From CBDFKB01 sp965248715 (lineage in GTDB: Bacteria > Pseudomonadota > Alphaproteobacteria > Rhizobiales > Rhizobiaceae): DNA of 64,000 bases. Position numbers and translations under genes: made by a program. This document shows, piece after piece, positions 9,080-17,028 of the stretch. The notes beneath the pieces are model-generated. The model was not told the origin of the DNA. It was given only the letters and a program-made list of their open reading frames with translations, and did not search any database. The first letter of the stretch is position 1; each line of letters starts with the position of its first letter. The stretch spans positions 1,178,001 to 1,242,000 of the forward strand of contig CBDFKB010000008.1 of the NCBI GenBank assembly GCA_965248715.1. The letters run 5' to 3'.

Positions 9080-10107
9080 GCTGATTGCTCCCTAAAAGGG
9101 TAATGGAATTGGGTCGGCAAATTATTGCTCCGGGATGGCAGTGGTGATTTGTCGCAGGCGAGCGATATGAACAACCGGACCAAGGAATGGGGGTGAGAAT
9201 CAAACATCGACATTTGCATTATCTCATGTTTTGGAAACAGTCTTTTGCAAAATATGAGATATGATGCCGATTTTCTTATGGGTAATACGCAATAAACCTG
9301 TTGCCTACCATATACAATGACAATTTTAAAGATAAATGTAAATTGTATAATTGCGTACATGTCAGTATCCACCCATTGACAATTACCGCCATCTACATGA
9401 ATTCATCCAACCGGTATTTGATGGGCGTCGCCGGGTATTGATCCGCGAAGTGACCGCCTTTTGGCTAGACTCAATAGTGCTGGCAGCATCAATATCAAGG
9501 CCGGTGCACATTTAGGCCGAAAATCCGATCATGCGCGACTACCGGTAAATAGTACTGATACCACATGTACGCAACGTTAAGCGAAATGCTTGATTTTATC
9601 AATCATGCATGATGCAGAGAAACTTAACCTCTGTGGATGGGTTTTCGCAATCCGATTAATGTGTTGGTTTCAAGCGCTGTGTTGATCTTGTTTTTGCTTC
9701 GCATCCCGCCTCGACAACCGGGTTGTGGGATTTGAAAATGCAGTTTGCGGGCTAGGGCCTGTTGAGTATCATGATTGTGGTGCCGGTGTAGCCCAATTGA
9801 CCGCTGGCAGGGCGCAATAGGCGCGGTAGTGTTGGATTATGATTTTGTTGCTGAACCCATGCGCGGCTTGATAAAATCGCGGTCAATACCCACTATTCTT
9901 GGCGTTAAGCAACAATGTTGGCAATAGGCGGACGACAGGCAGGTTAATTGTTTAATGCCATGAAAACGCTTTCCCCGTGCTCCGAACCTCTGTATGAGGG
10001 CGCCAAAGCAGCCTTAGCCAGCGATTGGCATCGCACTGCACCCGTTTCGCCGCCAGCCTGCACCCGCGAAAACGCGAAACCCACTTGATCTGAAAGAGCC
10101 TAGACCA
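9080..10107. other. 1-kb gene-free region upstream of typA
   Basis: AT-rich and without a credible gene on either strand. A 98-residue minus-strand frame at 9076-9372 has no ribosome site, odd composition and no family look, and is left out. The region contains a truncated copy of the IS5-like MITE at 9755-9835 and presumably the promoters of the DM13 gene and of typA, neither of which I can place. Confidence 0.6.
9755..9835 (+). repeat. truncated IS5-like MITE fragment
   Basis: Eighty-one bases that match one end of the ~260-bp element at 53422-53685: the terminal GGGCCTGTTGA, then ATCATGATTGTGG, and up to GGCGCGGTAGTGTTGG, after which similarity stops abruptly. As in the full copies, the end is preceded by TA. 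The other end is missing, so this is a decayed or recombined relic. Confidence 0.8.
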
Positions 10108-11925
10108 ATGAATCTTCGCAATATTGCGATTATTGCCCATGTTGACCATGGCAAGACGACCCTGATCGACGTGCTGTTGCGCCAGTCGGGCATGTTCCGC
10201 GACAACCAGCGCACGCAAGAACGCATGATGGACACCGGCGATCTGGAGCGCGAGCGCGGCATTACCATCATGGCCAAAGTCACCTCGCTGGAGTGGCATG
10301 ATACCCGCATCAACATTGTTGACACGCCAGGTCACGCAGATTTCGGCGGCGAGGTCGAACGCATCTTGCATATGGTTGACAGTGCCATCATCCTGGTTGA
10401 CGCTGCCGAAGGGCCGATGCCGCAAACCAAATTTGTGCTTTCCAAGGCACTGAAGATCGGCCTTAAACCAATCGTCGTCATCAACAAGATCGACCGGCCG
10501 GACGCGCGCGCCGACGCGGTGGTCAATGAAGTTTTCGACCTGTTCGTGGCGCTTGACGCCGATGCCGAGCAGCTTGATTTCCCGATCCTGTACGGTTCTG
10601 CCAAACATGGTTGGATGGCCGCCGAGCCGGACGGACCACAAGACGGGATCGGTCCGCTGCTCGACCTGGTGGTGGCGCAAGTAGCCCCGCCGGTGGTCGA
10701 AGAAGGGCCGTTTCGCATGCTGGCCACCACCATCGAGGCTAACCCATATCTTGGCCGTTTGCTCACCGGCAAGGTAGTGTCCGGGCGTTTGCTGACGAAC
10801 CAGCCGCTGGTCGCACTATCGCGTGACGGAAAGATTGTGGAGCAGGGACGGGCCAGCCAAATCCTTGCTTTTCGCGGCATTGAGCGGCAACCGATTGATG
10901 CTGCTGACGCCGGTGACATTGTTTCGATCGCCGGCCTGTCGAAAGCAAGCGTTGCCGACACGTTGACGGCGCCTGGCGTCAAAATACCGATCATGGCCCA
11001 GCCGATTGATCCGCCAACCTTGTCGATGAGCTTTCGCGTCAATGACGGGCCGCTCGCCGGCAAAGAGGGTTCCAAGGTGCAAAGCCGGGTCATCGGCGAC
11101 CGGCTGATGCGTGAAGCCGAAGGCAATGTGGCACTGGAAATAAGCCGTGGCGAAGAGGCCGACAGCTTTGTGGTTGCCGGGCGCGGCGAACTGCAATTGG
11201 CAATTTTGATCGAAACCATGCGCCGCGAGGGCTTTGAATTGACCGTCGGGCGCCCGCGAGTGGTGATGCAAACCGCCGACGACGGCACCCGGTTGGAGCC
11301 AATCGAAGAGGTGACCATCGACGTGGACGATGAATTTTCCGGCGTGGTGGTGCAGAAATTGTCCGAACGCCGCGCCGATTTATTGGAAATGCGCGGGTCC
11401 GGCGCCGGGCGCACCCGGCTGGTGTTTGTCGCACCAACCAGAGGCTTGATCGGCTACCAGCCGGAATTGCTGTCGGATACTAGGGGCACCGCCACCTTCA
11501 ACCGGGTGTTTAAGGAGTATGCCAGTTGGAAAGGGCCGATCCCGGCCCGTGGTACCGGGGTGTTGATTTCCAACGGCCAGGGTGACGCGGTCGCCTTCGC
11601 GATCTGGAACTTGGAGGATCGGGGCCAGATGTTCGTGGTGCCCGGCGACAAGACCTATGCCGGCATGATTGTTGGCGAGCATTCGCGTGGCAATGATCTG
11701 GTGGTCAATGTGCTGAAAGGCAAGCAATTGACCAACATCCGCTCGGCCGGCAAGGACGAAGCGGTGCGGCTGACCCCGGTGGTCAAAATGACCCTGGAAA
11801 AGGCCCTGTCATATATCGCCGACGACGAACTGGTGGAAGTGACGCCAAAATCCTTGCGCATGCGCAAATTCCTGCTCGACCCGCACGCCCGCAAACGCGC
11901 CGCGAGGGCAAGTGAGGCCGGGTAG
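10108..11925 (+). CDS. typA: translational GTPase TypA/BipA
   Basis: Ribosome-binding GTPase of the EF-G-like family, used in ribosome assembly and stress or cold growth. 605 residues, the normal length. G1 AHVDHGKTT (10-18), G2 region with RERGITI, G3 DTPGHADFGGE and G4 NKIDRPDAR are intact. The C-terminal BipA-specific domain is present (RGLIGYQPELLSDTRGTA, GERSRGNDLVVN-like GEHSRGNDLVVNVLKGK, LTNIRSAGKDEAVRL). The gene stands alone: 1 kb of gene-free DNA lies upstream, and the Xre-RES island lies downstream. No terminator is evident after the stop. Confidence 0.98.
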   Translation: MNLRNIAIIAHVDHGKTTLIDVLLRQSGMFRDNQRTQERMMDTGDLERERGITIMAKVTSLEWHDTRINIVDTPGHADFGGEVERILHMVDSAIILVDAAEGPMPQTKFVLSKALKIGLKPIVVINKIDRPDARADAVVNEVFDLFVALDADAEQLDFPILYGSAKHGWMAAEPDGPQDGIGPLLDLVVAQVAPPVVEEGPFRMLATTIEANPYLGRLLTGKVVSGRLLTNQPLVALSRDGKIVEQGRASQILAFRGIERQPIDAADAGDIVSIAGLSKASVADTLTAPGVKIPIMAQPIDPPTLSMSFRVNDGPLAGKEGSKVQSRVIGDRLMREAEGNVALEISRGEEADSFVVAGRGELQLAILIETMRREGFELTVGRPRVVMQTADDGTRLEPIEEVTIDVDDEFSGVVVQKLSERRADLLEMRGSGAGRTRLVFVAPTRGLIGYQPELLSDTRGTATFNRVFKEYASWKGPIPARGTGVLISNGQGDAVAFAIWNLEDRGQMFVVPGDKTYAGMIVGEHSRGNDLVVNVLKGKQLTNIRSAGKDEAVRLTPVVKMTLEKALSYIADDELVEVTPKSLRMRKFLLDPHARKRAARASEAG

Positions 11926-12386
11926 GTATCGTAGCGGGGGGGATGGTGGACGATTAGCCAATATTGCCGGGTTAAAGGGGTATGGGGAGGAGATTTCTGC
12001 CATTGTTGCATGGTGCGCGTTGCGGACAAAAGGGAAAAAATCCGGTTATTCGAGAAACTGCGAATACATGAGCCGATTTTGTCAAAGCGGCCATTGAATA
12101 TCGAAATTTCGATTATTAACAAATTGGAGCTCAGAGTCCACGATTCTGAAGTGAGGTGCACGCTCTATTTGCACAGAATTTTCATTTTCGTATCAGGGAG
12201 CACCTTCTGGGCCGAAACGACCATCGTGTAGGCGAGGTCTGAACCTTGTGCAAAAGCGCCTGCCACATTCCATTTGATCAGTAAGACAAATTCGAACAAC
12301 TTGTCACCTAAAATGTCAATATTTTTGTCAATAAATTGCGCAAAGAAAAATTATATGATATTGTCAATTTTTGGGAGATTCGAGCA
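11926..12386. other. AT-rich leader of the Xre-RES island
   Basis: No gene supported. Base composition drops clearly compared with typA. The last 90 bases carry four TGTCA boxes in phase (separate entry) and the ribosome site GGGAG used by the first island gene. Confidence 0.6.
12301..12368 (+). promoter_or_regulatory. phased TGTCA boxes, candidate operator
   Basis: TGTCA occurs at 12302, 12314, 12326 and 12362. The intervals are 12, 12 and 36 bases, so all four fall on one 12-base register. Context is TTGTCAC, ATGTCAATA, TTGTCAATA and TTGTCAATT. They end about 20 bases before the start of the first island gene, where a repressor would block transcription. The natural candidate binder is the Xre/DUF2384 protein encoded two genes downstream. 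Function is inferred from position and spacing only. Confidence 0.5.
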
Positions 12387-13683
12387 ATGACCGATAACAT
12401 TGTACGGTTGCCGCGTCCCAAAGTGTTGCGCCCAGAAACAGAGCCATTGGGCCTATATCTGCGTGTAGGACGAAACCAGCACCATGATTTGCTTGATGTG
12501 TTGTCATCGGGAGAGCGTAGTTTTCACGGGTTGGTTGTTGAAGCCGGCAACGTTGAGCGTCACTCAGATTTGATCAGCCACGCCCTTGAAGCCGGGCTGG
12601 ATGTTACACTTGATCCCAAAACCCACGCAATGGCCTTGCCCGGCGGATATTCTGCCAGCATGGCAGCACTTCCATGGGGTCTTGGGCAGCATCATACCCT
12701 CAATGATTTTGCTGGTGATGTGGGTCGCCGGGCAGCAATACAAGTTTCAGAATTTGCCCAAGAGAACCGGTTCACCCAAATTCTAGGCCCAACTCATTTG
12801 CTCAGTGGGGCAAATGATCCTTGGTTACGCCATGATATCCGCAATGTTATACATCTGAAGAACGATCTTCGGGGTACAAGCAGCAATAATATCGAATTAA
12901 TCTACCCTCTGGCAATGCCGATGCAAGTCTTAAGAGACCGGGCGGAACGATTGGCGGTGATTGACGCAATTGCTGATGCACCGGTCAATGCTATTTGGCT
13001 GATTCTTCCTAAGGGTGGAGAATTTCGGATCGGATGCCACGGGCGAAAAAACAGTCGCCTACATAGAGGCGGCGAGAGATTTTCATGCCTTGGGCATCCC
13101 TGTCATTGCCGATCATGTTGGCGGATTGCCCGGTCTTGGTTTGGTAGCTGCCGGAAGTGTGGGTGGTTTGTCGCATGGCATAACTCTACTTGAAGCTTTC
13201 AAAGCAAGCCGCTGGAAAAGGCCCCCCAAAGATGGCTTCGGGACGCCTGCGACAAGGGTTTATATCCCTCGCTTGGATATTCATTTGAAAAAGGCCGATG
13301 CGGATGCCTTTTTGAGAAGCTCCACCAGAACGCGCGGACGATTCGGGTGCACAGACACACATTGTTGTCCAGGTGGCATCAGCGACATGCTGAACAATCC
13401 AACAAAGCATTTTGTGCACCAGAAGTCAGGGCAGATGGCCGCAATAGCCAACATTCCAGAAGCCGTCCGCGAGCAGGAATATCTTGAGAAGTACGTGCGT
13501 CCAATTTCAGATGATGTGTCTGCTGCTGCGGGATTGAACGCTATCAGCGACCAACTCAAAATGGCGCTCGCTAGAAAGCAAAAAATACTGGGGCGCTTCA
13601 GGCAGGCATTTGCGCATTTTGCCGGTGCAGATGAGTCTGAGACAATTGCCCGCAGGCCAAAATTACGAAGTAAGCGCGCGTAG
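12387..13683 (+). pseudogene. unknown gene of the Xre-RES island, broken by a frameshift
   Basis: Starts at ATG 12387 behind GGGAG (9 bases). The frame continues to about residue 207 (PVNAIWLILP) and then loses sense; the downstream frame, open from 13003, resumes with LRVENFGSDATGEKTVAY and runs to the stop at 13683. The two halves together would make ~432 residues. A one-base gain (or two-base loss) between 13003 and 13017 explains the break; it may be real or a sequencing error. The alternation of hydrophobic strands and helices (IPVIADHVGGLPGLGLVAAGSVGGLSHGI) suggests a TIM-barrel, and the late segment FGCTDTHCCPGGISDML has three cysteines and a histidine that could hold a metal. I do not recognise the family. 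It shares orientation with the toxin-antitoxin genes 52 bases downstream. Confidence 0.7.
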
Positions 13684-13735
13684 GAAAGATGATAATCCAA
13701 CGAAAAGAGGAACTTAAGCAGAAAGCAACAATATT

Positions 13736-14071
13736 ATGACCGCAGTAGCCAGAAAGCTCGATTCAATCAGAGAGAAGGCGTCACTTAAGAATGTTGACGT
13801 TGCCCAGCTTTTGGATCAGAGGCCCGAAACGGTCTCGCGATGGAACAAGGGACATGCGTACCCCCATAGGTCCACAGAAAAGTTATTGCTTGAATTGGAG
13901 TACATTGTTGATCAGCTGTCAGATTTTTATGAACCGAATGAGGCTCGGCAATGGCTATTTGCACCGCAAAAACTGCTTGAAGGCAAATCACCTGCATTGT
14001 TGATTCAAAATCGCAAGATGGATGAGGTGATGAAGTTTGTAAATCAGCTTCGGGACGCTGTGTTTATGTAA
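13736..14071 (+). CDS. Xre/MbcA/ParS-type antitoxin (DUF2384)
   Basis: 111 residues. The N-terminal half holds a helix-turn-helix of the Xre type (VDVAQLLDQRPETVSRWNKG, 24-43), with the recognition helix around ETVSRWN. The C-terminal half has the toxin-binding DUF2384 pattern (ARQWLFAPQKLLEGKSPALLI). In the RES-Xre class the antitoxin masks the toxin active site and represses its own promoter. The gene precedes the RES gene by 12 bases, the standard order. The TGTCA boxes at 12.3 kb are the likely operator if all three genes form one transcript. Confidence 0.88.
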   Translation: MTAVARKLDSIREKASLKNVDVAQLLDQRPETVSRWNKGHAYPHRSTEKLLLELEYIVDQLSDFYEPNEARQWLFAPQKLLEGKSPALLIQNRKMDEVMKFVNQLRDAVFM

Positions 14072-14083
14072 GGCTGGCGCTTA

Positions 14084-14644
14084 ATGATCCACGAACCAGA
14101 GGTCATCGAACAAGTCCAAAGACTTCCCTGTCAAAAATTTGACGGTTTGGTGTTCAGAGCCACCGGAACCAACGCGGATCCGACAGCATTTTCAACAAAT
14201 GGTGGCAGATGGGCTCCGGCTGATGGTGCCGATGGCGGCTGTTCTATTTTGTACACAAGCTTGCAGAGAAATGGCGCTATTGCCGAAGTTGCCTCATATC
14301 TCTCGCTGCTAACGCCTGTTCCTAAGAAGCCTTTGATGCTTCATACATTGGAAGCGGCGGCGCAAAAAACACTGCGGCTTGCGGTCGGAGATTTTACGAA
14401 ACTCGGCATTGACCTATACAGCTATACGGAGCGCTCGTATCACCAAACTCAACTTGTGGGCGCTGCGATCAGTTTCCTGGAATTCGATGGGTTAATCGCT
14501 CCGTCAGCACGATGGGAGTGCGATAACCTTATGATATTCGGTAATAACTATCCTCTGGAAGCGAAACTAAAAATCGCTGCAAGCGAGGAGGTCAGATATG
14601 AGACGTGGCAAGAGTTTGGCAAAGCGACATCAAATCAACAGTAA
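14084..14644 (+). CDS. RES-domain toxin, NAD+-degrading type
   Basis: 186 residues with RES-family landmarks in order: FRATGTNADPTAFSTNGGRWAP (Arg and Ser/Gly-Arg-Trp of the pocket), ILYTSLQRNGAIAEVASYL with the conserved acidic residue, and the C-terminal FDGLIAPSARW--NLMIF block. RES toxins in characterised systems degrade NAD+ by phosphorolysis and cause growth arrest. It directly follows the antitoxin gene. Base composition is lower in GC than the flanking typA and glnA, in keeping with acquisition by transfer. Confidence 0.88.
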   Translation: MIHEPEVIEQVQRLPCQKFDGLVFRATGTNADPTAFSTNGGRWAPADGADGGCSILYTSLQRNGAIAEVASYLSLLTPVPKKPLMLHTLEAAAQKTLRLAVGDFTKLGIDLYSYTERSYHQTQLVGAAISFLEFDGLIAPSARWECDNLMIFGNNYPLEAKLKIAASEEVRYETWQEFGKATSNQQ

Positions 14645-14831
14645 GAATGTTCACAGAGTGCTACTTGGCTCTCGGCGTGAGACATGCTCAGTGAATGCCC
14701 GCCTTTATGATCTCGGTGTGAAATCTGAAGGCCAGCCCGAACGGCCGCATAGGACCGCATTTACTCATTCGATCGAATTATAAGCACGGCAGCTTAAGCT
14801 CACCCCCCAAACACCCCCCCCACACCACATC

Positions 14832-14862
14832 CAAAAAAACCCCGGCCGCGTGGCAGCCGGGG
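14832..14862 (-). terminator. rho-independent terminator of glnB-glnA
   Basis: On the minus strand, stem CCCCGGC (loop TGCCACGCG) GCCGGGG-type pairing at 14840-14862 followed by seven T residues (14833-14839), 135 bases past the glnA stop. A near-perfect intrinsic terminator. Confidence 0.88.
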
Positions 14863-14931
14863 TATTGTTTGCGCATGATCTGAGCGCGGTCGGGCGTCTA
14901 TCCTGGGCGCGGTCAGGCGCCTATCCTTGTC

Positions 14932-14996
14932 CGTATTCTCATCCGAAACGCTTGCCGATCCCGGTCAAGTCGGAGAACAGCTTTTCGGGAATAGGC
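14932..14996. repeat. Rhizobiales-type palindromic repeat
   Basis: Imperfect hairpin whose arms are CGTATTCTCATCCGAAA and TTTTCGGGAATAGG, directly after the glnA stop. The same arms occur at 41677-41721 (CGTATTCTTATCCGAAAA / TTTTCGGGAATACG). Repeats of this shape are abundant in intergenic DNA of Rhizobiales. Confidence 0.65.
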
Positions 14997-14997
14997 C

Positions 14998-16407
14998 CTA
15001 CGCGCTGTAATACATATCGAACTCGATCGGGTGCGGGGTTTGTTCGTAGCGGATCACCTCTTCCATTTTCAGTTCCACATAGGCGTCGATCTGGTCCTTG
15101 TCGAACACCCCGCCCTCGAGCAGGAATTTGTGGTCTTTTGCCAAACACTCCATCGCCTCGCGCAGGCTGCCGCATACCGTCGGAACCCGCTTTAGCTGGC
15201 TCGGCGGCAGATCGTACAAATCCTTATCCATCGGGTCACCCGGGTGGATCTTGTTTTTGATGCCGTCGAGGCCGGCCATCAGCATCGCCGCGAAGGCCAG
15301 ATAAGGGTTGGCCATCGGGTCCGGGAAACGCACCTCGACCCGCTTCGATTTCGGCGACGAGCCGACCGGAATGCGGCACGAGGCCGAGCGGTTGCGCGAG
15401 GAGTAGGCCAGCAGCACCGGTGCTTCGTAGCCCGGCACCAACCGTTTGTAGGAGTTGGTCGACGGGTTGGTGAACGCGTTCAGCGCCTTGGCGTGCTTGA
15501 TGATGCCGCCAATGTAGAAAAGGCAGGTTTCCGACAACCCGGCATATTCATTACCGGCGAAAATCGGCTTGCCGTCGGCCCAGATCGACTGGTGGCAATG
15601 CATGCCGGTGCCGTTGTCGCCGAACACCGGCTTGGGCATGAAGGTAGCAGTCTTGCCATAGGTGTGGGCTACCTGATGCACGCCATATTTGTAAATTTGC
15701 ATCTTGTCGGCGTTGCGGCACAACCCGTCGAACATGATGCCGAGCTCGTGCTGGGCGGCACCCACTTCATGGTGCTGTTTTTCGGTCACCACCCCCATTT
15801 CGGAGATCGCGGTCAGCATTTCCGAACGCAGATCCTGGGCGCTGTCTACCGGCGGTACTGGAAAATAACCGCCCTTGGTGCGCGGGCGGTGGCCCATATT
15901 GCCGATTTCATATTCGGCGTCGCAATTGGTCGGCAGTTCGATCGAATCGAGTTTGAAGCCGGTATTGTAGGGGTCAGAAGAAAACCGCACATCGTCGAAC
16001 ACGAAGAATTCGGCTTCCGGCCCAAAATAGGCGGTGTCACCAATGCCGGTGGATTTCAGATAGGCTTCGGCTTTGCGCGCGGTGCCGCGCGGGTCGCGGT
16101 TATAGCGTTCGCCGGTGGTCGGTTCCAGTACGTCACAAAATACCGCCAGAGTGGATTGGGCGAAGAAGGGATCCATATGGGAGCTTTCCGGGTCCGGCAT
16201 CAACGTCATGTCGCTTTCGTTGATCGCCTTCCAGCCGGCAATCGATGATCCGTCGAACATGATGCCGTCGGCAAACGCGTCTTCGTCCATCATGCGGGCA
16301 TCCATGGTAAGGTGCTGCATCTTGCCGCGCGGGTCGGTAAAGCGCAGATCCACAAAACGGATGTCCTCATCTGCCAACTTTTTGATAATTTCGTCTGCAG
16401 TGCTCAT
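14998..16407 (-). CDS. glnA: glutamine synthetase type I
   Basis: Makes glutamine from glutamate, ammonia and ATP; forms a dodecamer in the cytoplasm. 469 residues, the normal GSI length. Signatures seen: DGSSIAGWKAINESDM near the N-terminus, the metal and ammonia sites in MHCHQSIW, RNRSASCRIPVGSSPKSKRVEVRFPDPMANPYLAFAAML in the ATP region, and the adenylylation tyrosine in DLYDLPPSQ near residue 398, so activity should be controlled by GlnE. It follows glnB by 85 bases on the same strand and is likely transcribed with it from the sigma-54 promoter at 16.9 kb. Confidence 0.97.
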   Translation of the reverse strand: MSTADEIIKKLADEDIRFVDLRFTDPRGKMQHLTMDARMMDEDAFADGIMFDGSSIAGWKAINESDMTLMPDPESSHMDPFFAQSTLAVFCDVLEPTTGERYNRDPRGTARKAEAYLKSTGIGDTAYFGPEAEFFVFDDVRFSSDPYNTGFKLDSIELPTNCDAEYEIGNMGHRPRTKGGYFPVPPVDSAQDLRSEMLTAISEMGVVTEKQHHEVGAAQHELGIMFDGLCRNADKMQIYKYGVHQVAHTYGKTATFMPKPVFGDNGTGMHCHQSIWADGKPIFAGNEYAGLSETCLFYIGGIIKHAKALNAFTNPSTNSYKRLVPGYEAPVLLAYSSRNRSASCRIPVGSSPKSKRVEVRFPDPMANPYLAFAAMLMAGLDGIKNKIHPGDPMDKDLYDLPPSQLKRVPTVCGSLREAMECLAKDHKFLLEGGVFDKDQIDAYVELKMEEVIRYEQTPHPIEFDMYYSA

Positions 16408-16492
16408 TGGGGTTCCTTTTAAATTCGGCTTCGCGCCTTGATTTGGATGCCGGATACCATACTAGAAATCCGGTGCCGGCATTTGGTTGGGT

Positions 16493-16831
16493 TCAGATCG
16501 CTTCAGCGCCGGTTTCCCCGGTCCTGATGCGGATTGCTTCTTCAATGCTGGAAACGAAAATCTTGCCGTCGCCGATCCGCCCGGTCTGCGCTGCTTCCCG
16601 GATCGCTTCAACAGCGCGCGGCGCGTCATCGTCGCTGACAACAACCTCGACTTTCACTTTCGGCAAAAAATCGACAACATATTCGGCGCCGCGGTACAGT
16701 TCGGTATGGCCCTTTTGCCGCCCAAACCCCTTGGCCTCAGTTACAGTGATGCCCTGAAGGCCGACTTCCTGCAGCGCCTCCTTGACCTCGTCGAGCTTGA
16801 ACGGTTTGATAATAGCTTCAATTTTTTTCAT
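16493..16831 (-). CDS. glnB: nitrogen regulatory protein P-II
   Basis: 112 residues from ATG at 16831; an in-frame upstream extension to 16891 runs over the promoter and is rejected. The T-loop with the uridylylated tyrosine is intact (RGAEYVVDFLPK, Tyr51), and the B-loop region (TGRIGDGKIFV) and the start MKKIEAIIKPFKLDEVKEAL are canonical. It senses 2-oxoglutarate, ATP/ADP and, through GlnD, glutamine, and controls GlnE and NtrB. It forms the first gene of the glnB-glnA operon, the usual alphaproteobacterial arrangement. Confidence 0.96.
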   Translation of the reverse strand: MKKIEAIIKPFKLDEVKEALQEVGLQGITVTEAKGFGRQKGHTELYRGAEYVVDFLPKVKVEVVVSDDDAPRAVEAIREAAQTGRIGDGKIFVSSIEEAIRIRTGETGAEAI

Positions 16832-16889
16832 CGGGTACCCGCTGGCTTTGGGCGGACGATTCCGCGCTGAGTGGAATAATTCCATTCCC

Positions 16890-16906
16890 AAAGCAAGGAT
16901 TGTGCC
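16890..16906 (-). promoter_or_regulatory. sigma-54 promoter of glnB-glnA
   Basis: On the minus strand TGGCACAATCCTTGCTT matches the -24/-12 consensus TGGCAC-N5-TTGC exactly, with the GG and GC dinucleotides correctly spaced. The -12 element lies about 60 bases upstream of the glnB start. This is the expected nitrogen-regulated promoter. Confidence 0.88.
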
Positions 16907-17000
16907 ATTTTCTGAGAAATTTGCTAAGCGTATGATATATTGAATTTAAAAATCAAACTATCAGTCGCGGAAAAAGGAATTTGGCAATCAAGAACTGGCA

Positions 17001-17019
17001 GTGCACAATTTTTGCGCAC
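17001..17019 (-). promoter_or_regulatory. candidate NtrC-binding dyad
   Basis: GTGCACAATTTTTGCGCAC is an almost perfect dyad with GCAC half-sites resembling the NtrC site. It lies about 100 bases upstream of the sigma-54 promoter, the usual distance for an activator that acts through DNA looping. It also sits just past the 3' end of trmFO. Only one dyad is visible. Confidence 0.5.
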
Positions 17020-17028
17020 GGTGATGAA

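Noticed and set aside
9076..9372. 98-residue open frame on the minus strand
   Set aside because: No ribosome site, atypical composition, lies in AT-rich intergenic DNA.
10332..11414. 360-residue open frame on the minus strand
   Set aside because: Antisense to typA; serine/arginine-rich composition typical of a shadow frame opposite a GC-rich gene.
12010..12231. 73-residue plus-strand frame in the island leader
   Set aside because: No ribosome site and composition like the surrounding non-coding DNA.
15244..16248. 334-residue open frame on the plus strand
   Set aside because: Lies antisense to glnA with histidine/arginine/glycine-rich composition and no family features.
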